Translations under genes and position numbers: made by a program | From: Acidimicrobiaceae bacterium | GTDB taxonomy: Bacteria > Actinomycetota > Acidimicrobiia > Acidimicrobiales > Ilumatobacteraceae | Reading direction: 5' to 3' | NCBI GenBank assembly: GCA_006515795.1 | Contig: VFMC01000019.1 | Span: 1-9,750, forward strand | DNA length: 9,750 bases | Shown: one piece after another, positions 1-5,931 of the stretch | Layout of the letters: each line of letters begins with the position of its first letter | Position numbering within the stretch: the first letter of the stretch is position 1 | The notes under the pieces: model-generated | Seen by the model: only the letters and a program-made list of their open reading frames with translations | Databases searched by the model: none | Told to the model about the DNA's origin: nothing

Positions 1-191
1 GCCGCGGCGATGATCGCCGGTCCGAACGTGAGGTTCGGCACGAACTGGCCGTCCATCACATCCCACTGGATGCGATCGACGCCGGCCTCGTCGAGCTCGG
101 TGATCGCCTCGCCGAGCCGGCTGAAGTCGACCGGGAGCACGCTCGGCGCGATCTCGACCGGACGGGCAGATGACGTGGACTCGTTGGACAC
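1..191 (-). CDS. rpe: Ribulose-phosphate 3-epimerase, N-terminal 63 residues (cut by window start)
   Basis: The family interconverts ribulose-5-phosphate and xylulose-5-phosphate in the cytoplasmic pentose phosphate pathway. Only the N-terminus is visible, read on the minus strand from GTG at 191-189. The family signature is clear: IAPSVLPVDFSRLGEA (residues 14-29) is strand 1 of the TIM barrel with the substrate-contacting Ser17, followed by WDVMDGQFVPNLTFGP (43-58). In standard enzymes the second block reads HVDVMDGHFVPN, where the first His and the first Asp are metal ligands. Here the His position is Gln42 while Asp44 is kept, and the later His is Gln49. The start is chosen because no upstream Shine-Dalgarno site exists and a TACCCT box lies 7 nt before the GTG, as for leaderless mRNAs. 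The gene diverges from the RNA methyltransferase gene. A Gln-type Rpe-like paralog rather than the housekeeping enzyme is possible. Confidence 0.88.
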   Translation of the reverse strand, partial: MSNESTSSARPVEIAPSVLPVDFSRLGEAITELDEAGVDRIQWDVMDGQFVPNLTFGPAIIAA

Positions 192-198
192 GGGAGGC

Positions 199-204
199 AG
201 GGTA
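199..204 (-). promoter_or_regulatory. -10 box (TACCCT) for leaderless epimerase transcript
   Basis: On the minus strand TACCCT is followed by exactly 7 nt and then GTG at 191. This matches the TAnnnT spacing known from actinobacterial leaderless genes. No convincing -35 box is seen and no Shine-Dalgarno site lies between. Inferred from sequence only. Confidence 0.5.
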
Positions 205-212
205 GTGGCACG

Positions 213-218
213 TACCCT
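213..218 (+). promoter_or_regulatory. -10 box (TACCCT) for leaderless methyltransferase transcript
   Basis: TACCCT ends 6 nt before ATG 225, and there is no Shine-Dalgarno site. It mirrors the box at 199-204 on the other strand: AGGGTA, 8 nt, TACCCT form an inverted repeat spanning 199-218. It argues for ATG 225 over GTG 219, which would touch the box directly. Confidence 0.5.
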
Positions 219-224
219 GTGCCG

Positions 225-1445
225 ATGGCCGTGCCGGACCACCGCGCTTCATCGATCGTGCGACTCACGGTCGAGCGCGTGGTCGCCGGTGGCGATGGCC
301 TGGCTCGTGAAGACGCCGGGCGGGTCGTGTTCGTGCCGGGCGCCCTCCCCGGTGAAGTGGTCGACGTCGTGCTCGTGGGTGCCAAGCGCGACTTCGCCAG
401 GGCGCAAGTGGTCGAGCTGATCGAACCGTCGCCGGTTCGCGTCGAGGCGCCGTGTCAGGCTCGGGCTCGCGGGTGCGGTGGGTGCGACTGGCAACACGTG
501 GCGATCGCGGGTCAACTCGATCTCAAGGTCGGCATCGTTCGCGAGGCGCTGCGGCGCACCGGTCGGCTCCCCGATGCAGAGGTGTCGGTCGGGGGCTCGG
601 TCCAGCCATGGGGATACCGCACGTCGATGCGATTCGCGGTCGACGGCGAAGGCCGACCCGGGCTCCGCCGCGGTCGCAGCAACGACGTCGTCGACGTCGA
701 CGAATGTCTCGTCGCCCACCCGGCGCTCGTCGCGATGGTGCCATCACTGCGGGTTCCCGTGGCCGAGGAGGTGTCGTTGCGGGTGAGTGCGAGCAACGGT
801 GCGCGCAGCGCGTGGTGGACGCCGCCGCACGCCGTCGCCCACGGGTTGCCCGCCGATGTGATGGTCGGGCCCCAGGCGTTCGTCGTCGAGCAGGTCGCCG
901 GTCGAGCGTTGCGGGTGAGCGCCCAGTCGTTCTTCCAGAGTGGGCCCGAGGCAGCCGAGCTCCTGATCGCGACGGTCCGCAAGCTGGCGGCACCGGAGCT
1001 GGACGCCGCCGGTACGGTCGTCGACGCCTATGGCGGTGTCGGCTTGTTCGCCGCCACGTGCACACCCGCCGAGACCGAGGTGATCGTCGTCGAGGGCTCG
1101 CCAAGTGCCTGCGCCGATGCCCGCCACAACCTCGCCGACCGGCAGGCCGCCGTTCACGAGACATCGGTCGAGCGATGGAACCCTTGCCGGGCCGACGTGG
1201 TGATCGCCGATCCGTCTCGTCAAGGCCTCGGCGGCGAGGCAGTGGCCCGGCTCGCCCTGACCGGCGCAGCAACGCTGGTGCTGGTCAGCTGCGATCCGGT
1301 CTCGTTGGCCCGCGATGCCGTGCTGCTGCACGCCGCCGGATACGTGCACCGGCAAACGGTGGCTCTCGATCTGTTCCCGCACACCCATCACGTGGAGGCG
1401 GTGACTCGATTCGACCTTGGCGACGTTGCACTCACAGCCGGGTGA
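225..1445 (+). CDS. TRAM-domain SAM-dependent RNA (uracil-5-)-methyltransferase, RlmD/RlmCD-like
   Basis: Cytoplasmic 406-residue enzyme of the TrmA/RumA family, which makes 5-methyluridine in rRNA or tRNA using S-adenosylmethionine. Residues from ATG 225: an N-terminal TRAM RNA-binding beta domain (about 9-68, with GGDGLAR and FVPGALPGE); a cysteine set C77, C84, C87 plus distant C161 that fits the [4Fe-4S] site of RumA-type enzymes; SFFQ (235-238); the SAM-binding DAYGGVG (267-273); DPSR (329-332); the nucleophile Cys356 in SCDP; and the C-terminal general base Glu391 in HTHHVEAV. The first two cysteines are separated by six residues, against five in E. coli RumA. All expected catalytic residues are present. 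It is somewhat shorter than E. coli RumA. The target base (23S rRNA versus tRNA) cannot be decided here. The 3' end overlaps the convergent oxidoreductase gene by 14 nt, and no terminator is visible. GTG 219 is an alternative start. Confidence 0.9.
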   Translation: MAVPDHRASSIVRLTVERVVAGGDGLAREDAGRVVFVPGALPGEVVDVVLVGAKRDFARAQVVELIEPSPVRVEAPCQARARGCGGCDWQHVAIAGQLDLKVGIVREALRRTGRLPDAEVSVGGSVQPWGYRTSMRFAVDGEGRPGLRRGRSNDVVDVDECLVAHPALVAMVPSLRVPVAEEVSLRVSASNGARSAWWTPPHAVAHGLPADVMVGPQAFVVEQVAGRALRVSAQSFFQSGPEAAELLIATVRKLAAPELDAAGTVVDAYGGVGLFAATCTPAETEVIVVEGSPSACADARHNLADRQAAVHETSVERWNPCRADVVIADPSRQGLGGEAVARLALTGAATLVLVSCDPVSLARDAVLLHAAGYVHRQTVALDLFPHTHHVEAVTRFDLGDVALTAG

Positions 1446-2031
1446 TCCGCCGCTCGACACGATCGAGGAATCGCTCCCGCTGTTCTGGTGTGCTGTGGTC
1501 GATCGCGTACAGCGCGATCCAACGGGCTCGACAACGAAGCCCGCACATCGCCCGCAGCGACCGGCTGAGCGTGCGCTTGCCGGCCTCGCCCTCGATGCTG
1601 TTGACGAACTTCGAGGAGCCGTGGCTCGTGACGCCGACGATCGTGCGCACGTTGGTGAGCAGCGGGCGGATGCGATTCGCGCCCTCCGGCAGATCCCACG
1701 CCACGCCGCGCACCAGCACGCGGTCGAACCAGCCCTTCAACATCGCCGGCTGCGCCGACCACCACGTCGGGTACACCAGGATCAGCGAGTCGCACCACGC
1801 GAGGTTGTCGGTGTACGCGGCGATGTCGGGGCGACGATCTGGCGCGCCGCGATGGTCGACGAGGTGCGCGGCCCGATCATCGCGATCGAGCTCGGGCCGG
1901 AACCCGTCGGCGTAGAGGTCGCTCAGCCGAACCTGGTGTCCGCAGGCGGTGAGCGCAGCCAGCGTGCGGTCCAGCACCGCACCCATGAACGAAGTGCGCG
2001 TGGGATGACAGAACAAGACGTACGCCTTCAC
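1432..2031 (-). CDS. NAD(P)H-dependent oxidoreductase, flavodoxin_2 family (second of tandem pair)
   Basis: 199 residues with the fold of NAD(P)H:quinone reductases and KefF/YwrO/MdaB-like flavoproteins, which use FMN or FAD to reduce quinones or similar electrophiles in the cytosol. Visible are the N-terminal strand VKAYVLFCHP (1-10), whose loop PTRTSF binds the flavin phosphate; DLYADGF (38-44); the family hallmark YPTWWSAQPAMLKGWFDRV (87-105); and the flavin-contact strand VGVTSHGSS (132-140). GTG 2031 is chosen because it overlaps the stop of the preceding gene (GTGA, 2028-2031), implying translational coupling, and because the flavodoxin core begins right there. It is clearly homologous to its upstream neighbour (shared DLYA-GF, YPTWWS, LTNVR, FLDRVER), so a tandem duplication is the simplest origin. 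Substrate unknown. Its 3' end overlaps the convergent methyltransferase gene by 14 nt. Confidence 0.88.
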   Translation of the reverse strand: MKAYVLFCHPTRTSFMGAVLDRTLAALTACGHQVRLSDLYADGFRPELDRDDRAAHLVDHRGAPDRRPDIAAYTDNLAWCDSLILVYPTWWSAQPAMLKGWFDRVLVRGVAWDLPEGANRIRPLLTNVRTIVGVTSHGSSKFVNSIEGEAGKRTLSRSLRAMCGLRCRARWIALYAIDHSTPEQRERFLDRVERRITRL

Positions 2032-2615
2032 AGCCTGGCCATCTTCCGTTCGACGCGATCGAGGAACGAGGCGCGTTCGGTGTCGCTGACGGTGTCCATC
2101 GCGTACAGGCCGAGCCAATTGCAACGCGTGCGCAGGCCGGTGCTCAGCCGCATCGCCCGCATGATGATCCGCCGGCCGTTGTCGTTGGTGATCTTCACCG
2201 AGACCCATGGGGAGCCGTAGGTGCTGATGCCAACCAGTCGTCGCACGTTGGTGAGGCCTGGCTTGACCTTGCCGTCGCCGTCGAACACGAAGCCGGTGCC
2301 GGGCACCAGCACCCGTTCGAACCAGCCCTTCAGGATCGCCGGCACGCTGCTCCACCACGTTGGGTAGACGAACACCACGATCTCGGCGTCGGTGAGATCG
2401 GCGATGTGTTCGACAACCAACGGATCGAGCGCCGGGTGCTCGCCATGGTAGGCCTGGCGCTCTTCGGCGCTCATCGCCGCGCCGAAACCTTCGGCATAGA
2501 GGTCGTGAACCAGCACCTGGTGGCCGGCCGCGGTCAGGCCCGCAATGGCGCGTTCGGCGAGGGCGTGGGAGAAGCCGTCGGGGTTGGGATTGGCGATGAT
2601 CAACACGGCGCGCAT
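2028..2615 (-). CDS. NAD(P)H-dependent oxidoreductase, flavodoxin_2 family (first of tandem pair)
   Basis: 195 residues, same family as its downstream partner. The core runs from MRAVLIIANPNPDGFS (1-16: first beta strand and flavin-phosphate loop), through HDLYAEGF (37-44), VYPTWWSSVPAILKGWFERV (83-102) and LVGISTYGSP (127-136), to the C-terminal FLDRVER (184-190). KGWFERV followed by a Gly/Phe-rich loop and NVRRLVG is typical of NQO-like quinone reductases. ATG 2615 is chosen because an upstream in-frame GTG at 2675 would add 20 residues before the first strand that do not look like part of the fold. There is no good Shine-Dalgarno site. A TAGCTT box lies 10 nt before the ATG, so the leader is very short or absent. 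The gene diverges from the MFS permease gene. The pair may form homo- or heterodimers; that is an inference. Confidence 0.88.
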   Translation of the reverse strand: MRAVLIIANPNPDGFSHALAERAIAGLTAAGHQVLVHDLYAEGFGAAMSAEERQAYHGEHPALDPLVVEHIADLTDAEIVVFVYPTWWSSVPAILKGWFERVLVPGTGFVFDGDGKVKPGLTNVRRLVGISTYGSPWVSVKITNDNGRRIIMRAMRLSTGLRTRCNWLGLYAMDTVSDTERASFLDRVERKMARL

Positions 2616-2625
2616 CGTGAACGGC

Positions 2626-2631
2626 AAGCTA
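2626..2631 (-). promoter_or_regulatory. Possible -10 box (TAGCTT) for the oxidoreductase pair
   Basis: TAGCTT on the minus strand lies 10 nt upstream of ATG 2615. It fits TAnnnT and would give a leader of only a few bases. No -35 element was recognised, so support is weak. Confidence 0.3.
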
Positions 2632-2676
2632 GCGGTTGGTCGCGCGGTGGAGCGCCCTGCGCCCATCGCGGCCACC

Positions 2677-2682
2677 TAGGGT
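2677..2682 (+). promoter_or_regulatory. -10 box (TAGGGT) for leaderless permease transcript
   Basis: TAGGGT ends 6 nt before GTG 2689, the same spacing as at the methyltransferase gene. No Shine-Dalgarno site precedes the GTG, and an ATG two bases upstream of it (2687) is out of frame and runs straight into TGA. Confidence 0.45.
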
Positions 2683-2688
2683 GATCAT

Positions 2689-3900
2689 GTGAGGGTGCTG
2701 TCCCGCGACGACCGACCCGTTCCGACCCCTCGTTCGCCGGTGCCCGGCTACATGGTGGCCTTCGTGCTCCTCGGCATGGGCCTGAGCATCGTCGGGCCCG
2801 CACTCGGCCATCTTCGCGGGCGGGCAGGAGTAGGCATCGGCGCGAGTGGGCTGCTGATCGGTGGCCAATCGCTCGGGTACATCGTCGGCTCGCTGATCGC
2901 GGGACGCTTCTACGACCACGGTCATGGCCATCGGGTGATGGTTCGCGCTGGGGTGATCGGCGTCGCTGCCGTCACCGCAGTGTCGGGTCTGCACCAGTTG
3001 TGGGCGCTTGTGGTCGTGTTCATGATCATCGGGCTGGTCATGGCGATGGTCGACGTGGGTGGCAACACGCTCGTCGTCTGGAGCCAGACGCCCGAGCGGG
3101 TCGGATCCTCGTTGAACGCTCTTCATCTGTGCTTCGGGATCGGCGCTCTCGTCACGCCGCTCGTCGTTGCCGCGTCGATCGCGATGACTGGTGGCCTGAT
3201 GCTGGTCGCGCTGGTCGCTGCCGTCGTGCTCGTGCCTATGGCCTGGCGGCTCCAAAGAACCGAAGTGCCGACGCAGCGGACCGCCGCGCATGGCGAGCTG
3301 CGCGGCGCCGATTCGGACCGGGCGTTGGTGCTGGTGTGTGTCTTCTTCTTCGTGTACGTGGGCGCCGAGGCGACCTTTGCCGGCTGGCTGCACACATATG
3401 CCGCCGAGACCGGCCTCGGTGCCGACGGTACCGCCAGCCTGCTCGTCTCGGTCTTCTGGGCAGGGTTCGTGCTCGGCCGGATCATCGCGGTCTGGCTGGC
3501 CCGGGTACTGGCGTCGAGCACGTTGCTCGTCGCGTCGTGCCTCGCGGCCACGCTCGGCGCGGCGGCTCTCGGATTCGGCGACGGATCCGCCGCTGTGGTG
3601 TGGCCGACGACAGCGCTGGTCGGGATGCTCCTCGGCCCACAGTTCGCCACGATGATGGCCTATGGCGACGAGAGGCTCCGCCTGTCGGGAGCATCGACGG
3701 CGCGGATCGTGGCCTCGTCAGGAGCTGGCGGCCTCGTTCTGCCGGTGGCGGTTGGCCTGTTGCTCGACCGACATGGCGCCGGGGCACTTCCGTGGATGGC
3801 GACCGCGGCGTCTGGCGCCACCTTGGTGATGGCGCTCGCAGTGATCCGCGTCGGCCGTCACCGCCCGCCGGTGACGTCGATGAACGCACCGGTCACGTAG
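2689..3900 (+). CDS. Major facilitator superfamily permease, FHS/MFSD4-like
   Basis: 403-residue inner-membrane transporter, about the usual length for a 12-helix MFS protein. Hydrophobic segments are visible at about 20-42, 50-72, 84-102, 105-122, 144-166, 168-186, 211-229, 248-270, 278-296, 301-321, 335-358 and 365-387. A charged loop (187-212) separates the two six-helix halves. Helix 2-3 loop GRFYDHGHGHR (72-82) is the usual MFS loop motif in relaxed form. The stretch DVGGNTLVVW (122-131) followed by LNALHLCFGIGALVTP (142-157) resembles the fucose-proton symporter (FucP) and MFSD4 sugar-transporter branch. Substrate cannot be assigned; a sugar or small organic solute is the family expectation. 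GTG 2689 fits the leaderless promoter. The last 43 nt overlap the convergent SDR gene, so the C-terminal tail (HRPPVTSMNAPVT) is read from bases that also encode the SDR C-terminus. Confidence 0.87.
   Translation: MRVLSRDDRPVPTPRSPVPGYMVAFVLLGMGLSIVGPALGHLRGRAGVGIGASGLLIGGQSLGYIVGSLIAGRFYDHGHGHRVMVRAGVIGVAAVTAVSGLHQLWALVVVFMIIGLVMAMVDVGGNTLVVWSQTPERVGSSLNALHLCFGIGALVTPLVVAASIAMTGGLMLVALVAAVVLVPMAWRLQRTEVPTQRTAAHGELRGADSDRALVLVCVFFFVYVGAEATFAGWLHTYAAETGLGADGTASLLVSVFWAGFVLGRIIAVWLARVLASSTLLVASCLAATLGAAALGFGDGSAAVVWPTTALVGMLLGPQFATMMAYGDERLRLSGASTARIVASSGAGGLVLPVAVGLLLDRHGAGALPWMATAASGATLVMALAVIRVGRHRPPVTSMNAPVT
3857..3875. other. 7-bp hairpin at convergent permease/SDR ends
   Basis: GTCACCG (3857-3863) and CGGTGAC (3869-3875) form a perfect 7-bp stem with a 5-nt loop. 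It lies within the overlap of the two convergent genes and contains the SDR stop codon. No T-run follows on either strand, so it is not a classic intrinsic terminator. It may only reflect constrained coding. Confidence 0.3.
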
Positions 3901-4613
3901 CTCGCCGCGGGTGAGGCCAACCAGATGACCGCCGCCGCCACCTCGGCCGGCGAGCCGGAGCGCAGCACGGGTATCGACGGTGCCATCCGCTCGACGCGGC
4001 CCGGCGGGGCGTGGAGGTGGAAGTCGCTCTCGATCAGGCCCGGACGAACCGCGTTGACTCGGATGCCCTCGGCGGCGAGCTCTTTCGACAGACCGACCGT
4101 CATCGTGTCGAGCGCTCCCTTGGAGGCCGCGTAGTGAACCCACTCGCCCGAGCCGCCGAGCACCGCCGCCTTCGACGAGATCGTGATGATCGAGCCGCCG
4201 TTGCCACCTCGGCTGGTCGACATGATCCTCGCCGCTTCCCGCGAGCACACGAACGCGCCGGTGACGTTCACCGCCCAGAGGTGAGCCAGCATCGTGGCCG
4301 TCACGGTGTCGATCCCGCCGTAGCTGCCGGCGATGCCGGCGTTGTTGACCAGGACGTCGAGGCCTCCGAACCTCTCGCGGACCGCGGCGAACATGTCGAC
4401 GACGCTGCATTCGTCGGAAACGTCGGCGCGGTGCAGCAGAGCGCTGCAGCCCGTTCCTTCGAGCTCGCCCGCGAGCGCCTGTGCCGCCTCGGCGTTGGTG
4501 TTGAAGTTGATCGCGAGGTCGTAGACATCGGACGCGGCACGGGCGATGGCTGCACCAATGCCTCGCGAGGCGCCGGTGATCAACATCACCGGACGGCGGT
4601 CACGCGTTTGCAT
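3858..4613 (-). CDS. Short-chain dehydrogenase/reductase, YgfF-like
   Basis: 251-residue classical SDR, a cytosolic NAD(P)-dependent alcohol/ketone oxidoreductase of usual length. Visible are the Rossmann glycine motif TGASRGIG (13-20), NNAG (90-93), Ser146/Ser147 in ITISSKAA, the catalytic YAASK (Tyr161, Lys165), and the structural RVNAVRPG (185-192). Ser147 lies 14 rather than 13 residues before Tyr161. The C-terminal half (GEWVHYAASKGALDT, then ASYVTGAFIDVTGG) closely resembles E. coli YgfF and the glucose-1-dehydrogenase-like SDR subgroup. Asn37/Asn40 after strand 2 do not clearly reveal NADH versus NADPH preference. ATG 4613 has AGGAG 5 nt upstream, inside the end of the GNAT gene, which it overlaps by 14 nt, so the two are probably one operon. 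Substrate unknown. Confidence 0.9.
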   Translation of the reverse strand: MQTRDRRPVMLITGASRGIGAAIARAASDVYDLAINFNTNAEAAQALAGELEGTGCSALLHRADVSDECSVVDMFAAVRERFGGLDVLVNNAGIAGSYGGIDTVTATMLAHLWAVNVTGAFVCSREAARIMSTSRGGNGGSIITISSKAAVLGGSGEWVHYAASKGALDTMTVGLSKELAAEGIRVNAVRPGLIESDFHLHAPPGRVERMAPSIPVLRSGSPAEVAAAVIWLASPAASYVTGAFIDVTGGR

Positions 4614-5217
4614 GCCTGCTCCTGAGGATCTCGCGAACCGCCGGCCACTCCTCGGGGATGATCGAGTAGGAGGCCGTGTCGCGTGCGGAGCCGGCGACGG
4701 TTGCGTGGCCCGTGGACGAGCGGTGTCGGCGGAGGACGCCTTCGAACGTGGCGCCGATCCGCTCGATCGCCAGGCGGCTCCGTTGGTTGAGTGCGTCGGT
4801 GCAGATCGCCACGCGGTTCACTCCCCAGACGTCGAAGGCGTGGCCGAGGAGGAGGAGCTTGGCGTCGGTGTTGATCGCACTCCGCTGCGCGTCGGCGCTC
4901 AGCCAGGTGCCGCCGATCTCCACCTCGGCAGGCAGTTGACGACCCGGCCACCAGACGACGTTGAGGAATCGGGTGCACCCCACCACGCGGTCGTCGGTGA
5001 GGCGTCGCTGGACGAATGGCACGATGGTGTCGCGTGCGGCATCGCCGAGCAGCCAATCGACGTAGGCGTCGGCGCTCAGCAGGTCGTCCGGAACCTGGGT
5101 GTAGCCATAGCTCGAACGATCGACGGTGGCGGCGGTGACGATCGCCGCGGCGTGCTCGCTGGTGAGGGGTTCGAGTTGCACGAAGGCGCCGGTGAGGGTG
5201 AAGGGTTCGAGCCGCAT
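4600..5217 (-). CDS. GNAT family N-acetyltransferase, RimJ/RimL type
   Basis: 205 residues predicted to transfer acetyl from acetyl-CoA to an amine. The layout is that of RimJ/RimL-like acetyltransferases: opening strand LTGAFVQLEPLTSEHAA (8-24), a central strand VVGCTRFLNV (78-87), then EVEIGGTWLSADAQRSAINT (98-117), the segment before and at the acetyl-CoA pyrophosphate loop. This is followed by the helix DAKLLLLGHAFD (118-129), and strand/helix NRVAICTDALNQRSRLAIERIGA (134-156). The usual R-x-x-G-x-G/A loop is degenerate (QRSAINT), as is common in this subgroup. ATG 5217 has GGAG 4 nt upstream and starts the domain directly; upstream in-frame starts add an unconvincing tail. It is the first gene of a pair with the SDR (14-nt overlap). 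The target (protein N-terminus or small molecule) is unknown. Confidence 0.83.
   Translation of the reverse strand: MRLEPFTLTGAFVQLEPLTSEHAAAIVTAATVDRSSYGYTQVPDDLLSADAYVDWLLGDAARDTIVPFVQRRLTDDRVVGCTRFLNVVWWPGRQLPAEVEIGGTWLSADAQRSAINTDAKLLLLGHAFDVWGVNRVAICTDALNQRSRLAIERIGATFEGVLRRHRSSTGHATVAGSARDTASYSIIPEEWPAVREILRSRHANA
4619..4623 (-). promoter_or_regulatory. Ribosome binding site (AGGAG) of the SDR gene
   Basis: AGGAG on the minus strand, 5 nt before ATG 4613 and inside the last codons of the GNAT gene. It fixes the SDR start and supports coupled translation. Confidence 0.7.
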
Positions 5218-5230
5218 GGGGCTCCAGCAT

Positions 5231-5245
5231 CGCACGACCCGTGCG
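5231..5245. other. 6-bp palindrome upstream of the GNAT gene
   Basis: CGCACG (5231-5236) and CGTGCG (5240-5245) are perfect inverted repeats around ACC, 14 nt upstream of ATG 5217. It could be an operator or a 5'-UTR hairpin, or chance in GC-rich DNA. The rest of 5218-5375 shows no gene. Confidence 0.25.
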
Positions 5246-5361
5246 GTCGAGCACGTACGGAAATACATCGGGACCGTCCTACGACGTATGCCCGATTGAG
5301 GCTCGGTCTCGAGATGGTTTCTCATGGGAGCTGCCCCGCTCGAATGGCGCGGCCACCAACC

Positions 5362-5369
5362 AAGGAGAG
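5362..5369 (+). promoter_or_regulatory. Strong ribosome binding site (AAGGAGAG)
   Basis: The best Shine-Dalgarno sequence in the window, 6 nt before ATG 5376. It decides the start of the small exported protein against longer in-frame readings that begin near 5241. Confidence 0.8.
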
Positions 5370-5375
5370 CCAAAC

Positions 5376-5759
5376 ATGAGCAAGCGTTCCATCCTCGCCG
5401 CCGCCGTCGTCCTCGCCAGCATCGCTGTCGGGGCGTCCCCGGTCGCTGCCAAAGGCGGCGACGTCGGTGGTAGCGCCACCTGCACTAGTGGGGTGAAGGC
5501 CAAGATCAAGGCCGGCCCACGCGACCCGGGCCAGATCAAGACCAACATCCAGATCGACGACGTCGGCCTCGTGGCCCAGGCGTGGACCATCACCGTCGCC
5601 GACGGAGCGGAGTCGCTGACCTTCGGGGCCACCACGGCCGGCCTGTCGAACTCGATCGACAGCGACGCACTCACCGGCAACGGCGCCGGGGCCGACACGG
5701 TGACGTTCACAGCCTCTCGCGCCGGGGCGAGCTGCTCGGGCTCGGTCACCGTTCCCTGA
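5376..5759 (+). CDS. Small exported protein of unknown function
   Basis: 127 residues; I do not recognise the family. The N-terminus is a textbook Sec signal peptide: MSKR, a hydrophobic core (5-20), and a likely cleavage after Ala25 (SPVAA, then KGG). The mature part of about 102 residues is Gly/Ala/Thr-rich with alternating strand-like segments (59-75, 80-86, 107-115, 120-126), consistent with a small beta-sandwich. It holds exactly two cysteines, Cys36 near the mature N-terminus and Cys120 near the C-terminus, well placed for a disulfide tying the ends together. A basic patch (VKAKIKAGPRD, 40-50) lies after the first. It has a strong Shine-Dalgarno site and is followed at once by a strong terminator, so it is probably a monocistronic and possibly abundant transcript. 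It diverges from the GNAT gene. Confidence 0.82.
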   Translation: MSKRSILAAAVVLASIAVGASPVAAKGGDVGGSATCTSGVKAKIKAGPRDPGQIKTNIQIDDVGLVAQAWTITVADGAESLTFGATTAGLSNSIDSDALTGNGAGADTVTFTASRAGASCSGSVTVP

Positions 5760-5772
5760 GCGCCCACTCTCG

Positions 5773-5820
5773 ACGGGCGCAGGTCACCTCCGGCGGTGGC
5801 CTGCGCCCGTTCGCCGTTTT
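5773..5820 (+). terminator. Strong intrinsic terminator
   Basis: A 16-bp stem (5773-5788 pairing with 5795-5810, one T-G wobble) with a 6-nt loop starts 14 nt after the stop at 5759. A TTTT run occupies 5817-5820, 6 nt past the stem. The stem is long and GC-rich, the T-run short. It separates the small exported protein from the downstream protease genes. Confidence 0.8.
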
Positions 5821-5874
5821 CCGGAGTCGTTCGTGCAGCTTTCCGATGCGCCGGCCGCCGCCGATTCCGTCCCG

Positions 5875-5901
5875 GGAAAAGTTCGCAGGATTTCTTGTAT
5901 T
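5875..5901 (+). promoter_or_regulatory. Possible promoter of the CHAT-protease gene set
   Basis: This is the A/T-richest patch between the terminator and ATG 5932. GGAAAAG at 5875-5881 resembles an ECF-sigma -35 core, and TTGTATT at 5895-5901 lies at roughly the right distance for a -10. Neither matches a known consensus well. A promoter is expected here because of the terminator upstream. Confidence 0.2.
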
Positions 5902-5931
5902 CGGTGGCCGCCGGCGCAGCACTGTTGGGCG

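Noticed and set aside
184..190. TTGGACA as a -35 box for the methyltransferase promoter
   Set aside because: It lies 22 nt from the -10 box, too far, and it is the 5' coding end of the epimerase on the other strand.
452..1915. Long plus-strand open frame of 487 codons across the methyltransferase and oxidoreductase region
   Set aside because: Arg/Ser/Pro-rich composition typical of off-frame reading in GC-rich DNA. It crosses two real genes on opposite strands and contains no domain.
2629..3393. 254-codon His/Asp/Gln-rich frame antisense to the permease
   Set aside because: The composition is the complement of a hydrophobic membrane protein. No start signals or domain.
5259..5289. Possible ECF-type promoter (GGAAAT, then TACGAC/CGTAT) before the small exported protein
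   Set aside because: Only partial resemblance and uncertain spacing. A promoter must lie somewhere in 5218-5361, but I cannot place it.
5241..5375. Extension of the small exported protein upstream to 5241
   Set aside because: It would bury the signal peptide 45 residues inside the protein and ignore the strong Shine-Dalgarno site at 5362-5369.
5833..5931. N-terminal extension of the 169-residue protein from GTG 5833
   Set aside because: The extra residues look untranslated (scattered Cys/Trp/Pro) and would cover the likely promoter region. ATG 5932 begins protein-like sequence.
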